NCBI GenBank assembly: GCA_030631725.1
Contig: DAOVKO010000047.1
Span: 1 to 10,763, forward strand
Direction: 5' to 3'
Length of the DNA: 10,763 nucleotides
DNA from: Actinomycetes bacterium
GTDB lineage: Bacteria > Planctomycetota > Phycisphaerae > JAACET01
Shown here: piece after piece, positions 6,036-10,763 of the stretch
Numbering within the stretch: the first letter of the stretch is position 1
Layout of the letters: every line of letters begins with the position of its first letter
The notes under the pieces: model-generated
Told to the model about the DNA's origin: nothing
The model's database searches: none
Seen by the model: only the letters and a program-made list of their open reading frames with translations
Program-made: the position numbers and the translations under genes

Positions 6036-6074
6036 TCGGCGGGAGTTGCTGCCCAGCGAGGATGTATTAGCGAA

Positions 6075-6923
6075 GTGATTGATCTGCACACACATACCAC
6101 GGCCTCGGACGGCAGTTACTCTCCCACAGGGTTGGTGGAGTTGGCTGAGCAAGTCGCTTTAGAGGGCTTGGCCATAACCGATCATGATACGCTGGCTGGA
6201 CTGGCTGAAGCTCAGCAGGCAGCAGAGGGGGCTAATCTGGAGTTGGTCAATGGTGTGGAGTTGGCCTGTAAGGTGCCGGTAGGGACGCTGCACATATTGG
6301 GCTACTTCATTGAGCTGGACGACCGGGCGCTGGGGGATCTGCTTGGCCGAATGGTCGAATCGCGTCGGAAGCGCAACCCTCAGATAATCGCTAAGCTCAA
6401 TGAGCTGGGCTATGAAATAACCATGGCTGAAGTCCGGGCTCAGGCCAGCGGCCCGATCGTCAGCCGACTGCACATCGCCCTGCTAATGCTCGACAAGGGA
6501 TACGTCGGCAATGTACACGAGGCCTTCGGCAGGTTTCTGGGAGACGAGGGTTCGGCCTACGTCCAACGGACCGAGCCTAAGCCCGGCGAGGCAATCGAGC
6601 TGATTCACCAGGCTGGTGGATTGGCAGTGGTGGCTCATCCAGTACATCTGCGAGCTGGCGATGAGCAGGAGTTGAGCAAGAAGCTCAAAGAATTGGCTGA
6701 TCTGGGACTCGACGGCCTGGAGGTCTGGTATCCCGAACACACAGCCGAGCTGACCGAGCAGTTATGGCGGATCTGTCAGCGATTGGACTTGGCTGCAGTC
6801 GGCGGCAGCGACTTCCACGGGGCCGTCAAAGAGCACATCAAACTCGGCACCGGACGTGGGGGGTTGAATATTCCGCTGGAAATACTGGAGAGACTGAAGA
6901 AGCGATTGTCGAGAAAGTCCTAA
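6075..6923 (+). CDS. PHP-domain phosphoesterase (YciV/TrpH-like)
   Basis: The 282-residue protein is a complete PHP metal-dependent phosphoesterase. Motif 1 is DLHTHTTASDG (residues 3-13), motif 2 ITDHDT (34-39), then Glu62 in NGVEL, His73 in LHILGYF, VVAHPVH and GGSDFHG near the C-terminus. These supply the usual trinuclear metal ligands. The intermediate segment 'SRLHIALLMLDKGYV...GEAIELIHQAGG' matches the YciV/TrpH group, whose members act as 3',5'-nucleoside bisphosphate phosphatases or RNA 5'-end exonucleases; which applies here cannot be told. The start is GTG at 6075, because the frame upstream is closed by TAG at 6033 and homologues begin just before the first motif. The protein is cytoplasmic. 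It converges on the sigma-linked gene with 22 bp between stops and no obvious terminator. Confidence 0.93.
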   Translation: MIDLHTHTTASDGSYSPTGLVELAEQVALEGLAITDHDTLAGLAEAQQAAEGANLELVNGVELACKVPVGTLHILGYFIELDDRALGDLLGRMVESRRKRNPQIIAKLNELGYEITMAEVRAQASGPIVSRLHIALLMLDKGYVGNVHEAFGRFLGDEGSAYVQRTEPKPGEAIELIHQAGGLAVVAHPVHLRAGDEQELSKKLKELADLGLDGLEVWYPEHTAELTEQLWRICQRLDLAAVGGSDFHGAVKEHIKLGTGRGGLNIPLEILERLKKRLSRKS

Positions 6924-6945
6924 CCGCTAGTCTGTATTTCCAGGA

Positions 6946-8481
6946 TTATTTGTTTTGGATTTCTTCCAAATACTCTTTGCGATCTTGGCCCCACTTTTCT
7001 TTGCTAATTTCGCTGGGTTTGCGCGAGCGTGCGAGAACTGGGCAACGCTCCTTGCCCGTTAACATATCACGGATCTTGTCTGGCGGATAGTGCCTGGATC
7101 GAAGTTCCTCAACGTAAGCTTCCCTTTCCTTGTCGGTATAACGAAGGGGTTTTATGCCCAACCAGACACCTGTAAAGGGCTCAAGGGCTCGGGCAGTGGA
7201 GTATACCTCGCCTAGCACGGACTGCAGTGTCGCCTTCTGGCGGGCTGCTAGAGCGATTTCCGGTTTGAGTCTCGTATGCCAGGGGAGCCCCTCTGCTTTT
7301 ATTTTCTTCTGAAGATTTCCCCTAGTGTAAATATAGATGAGAAGTTCGCAATTCGTTGGTTCTTCCGAAGCGAATTCCCTCGGAAGGAACAAATTCCATT
7401 CAGCGTAGAGATCGGCATGACGTACGGTGCCAAGATCTACCGTCTGATAAGGCTGGTCCTGAGCGGCAGGACCGAGGAGTTTAGCCCTCAATTGGAAATC
7501 ACCATAAGATGGTCTTGCTTTACGTGGTCTTATTTTCTGACGTGTTTCGTCTGTCGGGCGGACAGAAGACACCAAATATATGATGCCTCCTTCACACCGT
7601 TTGACCTCATGGACCGCAAACACCAGGCCAAGAACTTCTTCTTTAAAGGTGGCCTTCTCCAAATCGAATATATCTTCCAATATCGTATCAACCTCGACGA
7701 CTTTCACGTCCGGATCTAGCGTGAAAATATTTGCTTGGATTTCCACGTCGTATTCGACTTGGCCGATCCGATATTTCTCCCACTGTCCATTATCAAGCAG
7801 GTGTCTCTTCTCCCAGCTTCGAATACGGTCCAGTTCGTCTAGCCAAGCAGTCATCCCCCAAGTAGCCTTGGGATTTGTGCTTGAATAGGCGGAGAGGCGT
7901 ATGCCATCAAAGGTCTTGTCTCTGGCCGTGTCCCTTTTAAGTCTTTGTTTGAATGATTTGGTATCCAAAATTCTGGCAACAACGCCAAGTGGATCGATGC
8001 TCTTGGACCGTGTGGCAAGCTCATTGCCGACGAAGTATTGCCACGCGTATTTTCCGTTATCAATTTCCCTGAGTGTTTCTATGCCGTTTTCCCAACGCGA
8101 TTCAACCACACCGGCTCCCCGTTGATACCAGACTTCAATGCCTTTTTTCAATTGGCCGTTCTGCAAATCTTTCCCAATAACATGAATTGTGCGAGCGTTT
8201 TCTGTTGCCTCAATAACCTGTGCATAAAGAGTTGCCTGCCCATTCGAAAGCAACACAAGAACTCCAAGCCCAGCAACAATGATTACAGCGGCAGCGGCGA
8301 ATTTGGGCCAATGTTTTTTCATAATAGTTCTCCTTAGGCTGGTTTGTTTGGAGTCAGAATATGTTTGGGTTGACTGAGCAAGAGCTGCTGAGGCGTCGGT
8401 GAGGATGCGCTGGTCGGTGGTGGGGCTGGTCGTTGATCGCAGATTTTCTATGGAATGTTCCAGGTCATTTATGTTTTTCAT
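6946..8481 (-). CDS. Single-pass membrane protein paired with an ECF sigma factor (probable anti-sigma factor with LolA/RseB-like domain)
   Basis: The start codon overlaps the sigma-factor stop (ATGA) and AGGAG lies seven bases upstream, so the two are made together. Of 511 residues, 1-53 are a helical, Cys-free cytoplasmic segment (no HxxxCxxC zinc motif). Residues 62-79 (AAAAVIIVAGLGVLVLLS) form one membrane helix, preceded by a Lys/Arg-rich stretch. From about 83, 'YAQVIEATENARTIHVIGK' and the strand-rich sequence that follows ('EVWYQRGAGVVES...DNGKYAWQYF') resemble the start of LolA/RseB-type lipoprotein-binding folds, which I infer by style only. The last ~110 residues are charged and helical with no recognised domain. 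The likely role is to hold the sigma factor and release it on an envelope signal. Composition is more AT-rich than the neighbours. A second strong ribosome site lies before Met54. Confidence 0.8.
   Translation of the reverse strand: MKNINDLEHSIENLRSTTSPTTDQRILTDASAALAQSTQTYSDSKQTSLRRTIMKKHWPKFAAAAVIIVAGLGVLVLLSNGQATLYAQVIEATENARTIHVIGKDLQNGQLKKGIEVWYQRGAGVVESRWENGIETLREIDNGKYAWQYFVGNELATRSKSIDPLGVVARILDTKSFKQRLKRDTARDKTFDGIRLSAYSSTNPKATWGMTAWLDELDRIRSWEKRHLLDNGQWEKYRIGQVEYDVEIQANIFTLDPDVKVVEVDTILEDIFDLEKATFKEEVLGLVFAVHEVKRCEGGIIYLVSSVRPTDETRQKIRPRKARPSYGDFQLRAKLLGPAAQDQPYQTVDLGTVRHADLYAEWNLFLPREFASEEPTNCELLIYIYTRGNLQKKIKAEGLPWHTRLKPEIALAARQKATLQSVLGEVYSTARALEPFTGVWLGIKPLRYTDKEREAYVEELRSRHYPPDKIRDMLTGKERCPVLARSRKPSEISKEKWGQDRKEYLEEIQNK
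8330..8335 (-). promoter_or_regulatory. Internal Shine-Dalgarno before Met54 of the membrane protein
   Basis: AAGGAG on the minus strand stands seven bases before ATG 8322-8320. It would start a 458-residue form that keeps the membrane helix and exported domain but loses the cytoplasmic segment. The same bases encode two Arg residues (AGG AGA); since AGG/AGA are used elsewhere in this gene, coincidence is possible. Confidence 0.45.
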
Positions 8482-9020
8482 GCTTCGGCTCCTGTTTTCA
8501 GAAGCGAGCGCAGTTTATCCAGGCCATAACGGTAACGGCTCTGGACGGTATTTACGGATAGGCCTAGCTGCTTGGCGATTTGGCGGAACTTCAGCTTGGC
8601 GTTCAGGTGCAGGACAATGGCCTGGCGCTGTTCGAAGGGCAGTTCGGTCAGGGCGGCTCGCAATCTGGTTGCTTGTTCGCTGTGTATAAGCTGGGCAGGC
8701 GGAGCGGCTGGATTGGCTGGGTGTTCGGGCATGGCTGAGAGAGAAACATTCTGACGCGATTTTGAACGAAGCACATCGCGGGCTCGATTAGCTATGCAGG
8801 TGGCCAGATAGCCTTTGAGGTTGCTGTGCAGACGAAATTGAGCGGCTCGGACGGCGAGGTCGACAAAGACGTCGTGGAGGCAATCCTCGGCCAGGGATCG
8901 ATCGAGCAGTAAATTATGGGCAACAGTGAGCATGTGGTCCTTGTTTCTTTCGTAGATGAGGCGCAGAGCGGCCTGGTCGCCGCGGCGCAGCTGTCGTATC
9001 AAAAGACGATCTTCCAGCAC
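8478..9020 (-). CDS. ECF-family RNA polymerase sigma factor
   Basis: Directs RNA polymerase to a small alternative regulon. The 180-residue length is typical of ECF sigma factors. Region 2 covers about 5-75, with 'AEDCLHDVFVDLAVRAAQF' as the -10/core-binding helix. A linker rich in Ala and Pro follows (about 97-113), then region 4 (about 117-175) with 'LPFEQRQAIVLHLNAKLKFRQIAKQLGLSVNTVQSRYRYGLDKLRSLL', a standard helix-turn-helix. There is no C-terminal extension. The start is GTG at 9020-9018 with GAGG ten bases upstream. Its stop overlaps the start of the membrane protein (ATGA), the usual layout for a sigma factor and its regulator. I cannot assign an ECF subgroup, and I see no convincing autoregulatory ECF-type promoter upstream. 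Confidence 0.94.
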   Translation of the reverse strand: MLEDRLLIRQLRRGDQAALRLIYERNKDHMLTVAHNLLLDRSLAEDCLHDVFVDLAVRAAQFRLHSNLKGYLATCIANRARDVLRSKSRQNVSLSAMPEHPANPAAPPAQLIHSEQATRLRAALTELPFEQRQAIVLHLNAKLKFRQIAKQLGLSVNTVQSRYRYGLDKLRSLLKTGAEA

Positions 9021-9084
9021 AGGCAGTAATCCTCAAGGTGCAACAATCGAAGGCTCAATCAAATATATGACGATTGGAAGGGTT

Positions 9085-9112
9085 ATTTTAGTCTATTTTT
9101 TTTGAAGGTGAA
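9085..9112 (-). promoter_or_regulatory. Candidate promoter of the sigma factor operon
   Basis: On the minus strand TTCACC (9112-9107), a 16-bp A-tract spacer and TAAAAT (9090-9085) form a moderate sigma-70-type match, four and five of six bases. It would give a leader of about 58 nt to the GTG at 9020. An ECF-type alternative (AACCC ... CGTC near 9081-9070) is too closely spaced to trust. Confidence 0.35.
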
Positions 9113-9134
9113 AGAGGGCCGGATGTATTTCGAG

Positions 9135-9166
9135 GAAACCCCCGTTTTACCTGGGGTTTCTTTTTT
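9135..9166 (+). terminator. Intrinsic terminator-like hairpin in plus orientation
   Basis: GAAACCCC (9135-9142), a 10-base loop, GGGGTTTC (9153-9160) and six T residues (9161-9166) make a good plus-strand terminator. The flanking genes are both on the minus strand, where the stem lacks a T-run and would work poorly. It therefore has no obvious plus-strand client. It may stop antisense transcription, or act weakly on dapF transcripts. Confidence 0.6.
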
Positions 9167-9210
9167 GTCATTCCGCACTTTGCGAAGCATCTTTCAGAGA
9201 TGCGGAATCC
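9167..9210. repeat. REP-like inverted repeat (ATTCCGCA...TGCGGAAT)
   Basis: Perfect 8-bp arms ATTCCGCA (9170-9177) and TGCGGAAT (9201-9208) flank 23 bases. A second, mutually exclusive hairpin GCATCT-TTCAG-AGATGC lies at 9187-9203. The edges GTC...CCATC resemble the 'GTCATTCC...GGAATCC' class of dispersed palindromes, such as the dRS3-like repeats of Neisseria. That resemblance is from memory and would need a genome-wide search. Confidence 0.6.
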
Positions 9211-9230
9211 ATCTTTTTCTTTTTTATAAT

Positions 9231-9286
9231 CAGTGTCAATCTGTGTTCATCTGTGGCTAATGTCTTTCTTCGTATCCTTCGTGGTG
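9231..9286 (+). repeat. Short-period repeats downstream of dapF
   Basis: Two small tandem patterns lie together: ATCTGTGTTC/ATCTGTGGCT (9239-9258, period 10) and TTCGTATCC/TTCGTGGTG (9269-9286, period 9). Similar phrases are familiar to me as dispersed intergenic repeats in environmental genomes. Together with the hairpins at 9135-9210 they fill the gap 9113-9312, which holds no gene. Confidence 0.6.
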
Positions 9287-9312
9287 AGTTTTTTCCGTTT
9301 CTTCCTAAGGTC

Positions 9313-10155
9313 TCAAGCCTGTTTTTCTGGCCAAGTGCCGCTGAAGACTTCCACGGCTGGGCCGCTCATGTAGACGCAGTTGTCCGAGGCGGACCATTCG
9401 AGCTGCAGATCCCCGCCGGGCAGATGAGCTAGGATTTGCCGATCCGTGCGCTCGGTCAATACGCCAGCTACGCACACAGCCGAGGCCCCCGTGCCGCAGG
9501 CCAAGGTTACGCCGGCCCCGCGCTCCCAGGTGCGCATGATAACCTCATCGCGGCTCAGAACCTGCACCCAATGGACGTTGGTCCGCTGGGGAAAGAGGGT
9601 GCTGTTTTCGATCTCGGGCCCTAGCTTTTCGATGCCTAAGTTGGCAACGTCATCGACAAAGAAGACCGCGTGCGGATTGCCAATACTTACACAAGTCATG
9701 GCCATGGGTAAGCCGGCGATCTCAATTTGGTAATTGATGGCTTGGGTGTCGTCGATGACCATGGGAATCTTGGAGGCCTCTAAGATGGGCTGACCCATAT
9801 TGACCCGGGCAGCGGCGACTTTGTCGTTTTCGATAGTCAGCTCCACGGTCAATATGCCGTTACCGGTCTCGATTTTCATGGGGTTCTCAGCCGACAGGCC
9901 GTGCTCGTAGGCGTACTTGGCTACGCAGCGGATGGCGTTGCCGCACATTTGGGCCTCGGAACCGTCGGGGTTGAACATGCGCATGCGGACATTGGCCTGC
10001 TGGGAGGGGCAAATAAGGATCAATCCGTCAGAGCCCACGCCGAAGTGACGGTCGGAAATGGCTACGGCCAACTTCTCCGGCTGCTCGACGCTCTGCTCAA
10101 AGCAATTGACATATACGTAATCGTTGCCGATTCCATGCATCTTGGTGAATTGCAC
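9313..10155 (-). CDS. dapF: Diaminopimelate epimerase
   Basis: Converts LL- to meso-diaminopimelate in the cytoplasm, the last racemisation step before lysine and the peptidoglycan cross-link residue. The 280-residue protein shows both halves of the pseudo-symmetric fold. The N-terminus is FTKMHGIGNDYVYVN, the first catalytic cysteine is Cys71 in QMCGNAIRC, and the second is Cys220 in ACGTGASA. GNPHAVFFVDD and RGAGVTLACG also match the family. The start is GTG at 10155-10153, with GAGAGG six bases upstream. It follows metK by 13 bp on the same strand, and its ribosome-binding site lies between the metK TAA and the GTG, so the two are probably co-transcribed. AdoMet and DAP synthesis have no direct metabolic link, so the pairing may be housekeeping only. 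No good minus-strand terminator follows. Confidence 0.96.
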   Translation of the reverse strand: MQFTKMHGIGNDYVYVNCFEQSVEQPEKLAVAISDRHFGVGSDGLILICPSQQANVRMRMFNPDGSEAQMCGNAIRCVAKYAYEHGLSAENPMKIETGNGILTVELTIENDKVAAARVNMGQPILEASKIPMVIDDTQAINYQIEIAGLPMAMTCVSIGNPHAVFFVDDVANLGIEKLGPEIENSTLFPQRTNVHWVQVLSRDEVIMRTWERGAGVTLACGTGASAVCVAGVLTERTDRQILAHLPGGDLQLEWSASDNCVYMSGPAVEVFSGTWPEKQA

Positions 10156-10168
10156 GTCGCGCCTCTCT

Positions 10169-10763
10169 TTATCTGCTTTGTGCCTTTGTGCCTCTGTGCC
10201 TTTGTGCCTTCTTCCGTCCCAGGCCGGCTTCTCTGCGCAGCAGGGCGGCTTTGTCGGTTTTTTCCCAGGTGAAGGTGGGCAGTTCGCGGCCGAAGTGGCC
10301 GTGGCGGGCGGTTTCCAGATAAATCGGCCGTAGAAGTTTCAGGTGCTCTATCATGCCGCGTGGCTTGAGGGGAAAGTGCTTGTGAACCAATTTGGCAATG
10401 CGGTCCTCGGGAATCTTGGCCGTCCCTTCGGTGTCTACCAAAACGCTGATGGGATCAGCCACGCCGATGGCATAGGACATCTGGACTTCGCAGCAGTCGG
10501 CCAGCCCGGCGGCGACGATGTTCTTGGCAATGTATCGGGCCATGTAACTAGCCGAGCGGTCCACCTTGGAGGGGTCTTTGCCACTAAAGGCCCCGCCGCC
10601 GTGGCAGCCCCGCCCGCCGTAAGTATCCACGATGATTTTTCGCCCGGTCAGCCCGCAATCACCGTGTGGACCGCCGATGACAAACTTCCCCGTGGGGTTC
10701 ACGTGGTAGATGGTGTCCTTATCCAGCAGCCGAGCTGGGATCACCCGCTTGATAATCTTCTCG
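10169..10763 (-). CDS. metK: S-adenosylmethionine synthetase, C-terminal part (5' end beyond the window)
   Basis: Makes AdoMet from methionine and ATP. Only the C-terminal ~198 residues are here; the frame is open to the window edge, so the GTG at 10744 is not the start. The family blocks are unmistakable: VIGGPHGDCGLTGRKIIVD, TYGGRGCHGGGAFSGKDPSK, VDRSASYMARYIAKNIVAAG (substrate and phosphate binding), and the usual terminal PTFTWEKTDKAALLR. MetK proteins normally end within a few residues of that point. Here the frame continues for about 15 basic residues (from GRKKAQRHRG) encoded by a GGCACAAAG-type repeat, and stops at TAA 10171-10169. The catalytic core is untouched, so the enzyme should work; whether the basic tail matters is unknown. 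dapF follows at 13 bp. Confidence 0.95.
   Translation of the reverse strand, partial: EKIIKRVIPARLLDKDTIYHVNPTGKFVIGGPHGDCGLTGRKIIVDTYGGRGCHGGGAFSGKDPSKVDRSASYMARYIAKNIVAAGLADCCEVQMSYAIGVADPISVLVDTEGTAKIPEDRIAKLVHKHFPLKPRGMIEHLKLLRPIYLETARHGHFGRELPTFTWEKTDKAALLRREAGLGRKKAQRHRGTKAQSR
10176..10208 (-). repeat. GGCACAAAG-type repeat, copy 2, within the metK 3' end
   Basis: On the minus strand the unit GGCACAAAG/GGCACAGAG is repeated three to four times. The 22-nt section at 10197-10176 is identical to 169-190 in queG. It lies inside the metK frame and encodes the extra tail (A-Q-R-H-R-G-T-K-A-Q-S-R). The metK stop (10171-10169) and the dapF ribosome-binding site lie immediately beyond it. Confidence 0.85.

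Noticed and set aside
7276..7888. Plus-strand open frames opposite the sigma-linked membrane protein
   Set aside because: They are shadows of the minus-strand gene, whose operon position and membrane helix are convincing.
10742..10744. Start of metK at the GTG at 10744
   Set aside because: Reading continues in frame to the window edge with typical MetK sequence (EKIIKRVIPARLLD), so the gene simply extends beyond the window.

Overview
The window looks like a piece of a planctomycete chromosome, most likely Phycisphaerae-like. This placement is inferred from protein style, chiefly an ECF sigma factor followed by a single-pass membrane protein whose 'Met-Lys...Lys-(F/L)-Ala-Ala-Ala-Ala-Val-Ile' segment I associate with that group; no marker gene confirms it. 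Base composition is moderately GC-rich in the housekeeping genes and visibly more AT-rich in the EEP phosphatase remnant and the sigma-linked membrane protein.

Layout, left to right. (1) 1-477: the C-terminal part of epoxyqueuosine reductase (queG), split by a 77-bp repeat-bearing insertion. A 21-bp tandem repeat and a rho-independent terminator facing the next gene follow. (2) 637-1089, minus: a small heat-shock protein (Hsp20) with an exceptionally complete Shine-Dalgarno sequence. (3) 1385-3729, plus: fmt and rsmB, overlapping by ATGA and coupling initiator-tRNA formylation to 16S rRNA m5C methylation. (4) 3985-4989, plus: a membrane-anchored, coiled-coil/TPR-like protein of unknown function with its own promoter. 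(5) 5089-5925, plus: an EEP-fold lipoprotein whose frame is closed by one in-frame TGA. (6) 6075-6923, plus: a PHP-domain phosphoesterase. (7) 9020-6946, minus: an ECF sigma factor and a probable membrane partner overlapping by ATGA. (8) 10763-9313, minus: metK (5' end outside the window) and dapF, 13 bp apart.

The cellular roles are mostly ordinary: translation initiation and rRNA/tRNA modification, AdoMet synthesis, meso-DAP synthesis, protein quality control and one envelope-type signalling pair. AdoMet from MetK is the methyl donor RsmB needs, and QueG completes queuosine in tRNA.

The non-routine content is the repeat landscape. Short-period repeats (9, 10, 14 and 21 bp) fill the gaps, touch the stop codons of queG and rsmB, enter the queG coding region and rewrite the 3' end of metK. 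The two GGCACAAAG-type copies share an exact 22-nt core. I found no CRISPR array, tRNA, rRNA, transposase or phage gene, and no convincing new multi-gene system. The best candidates for follow-up are the coding-region repeat insertions, the one-codon nonsense in the EEP gene, and the sigma factor paired with a one-piece anti-sigma-like/LolA-like protein.
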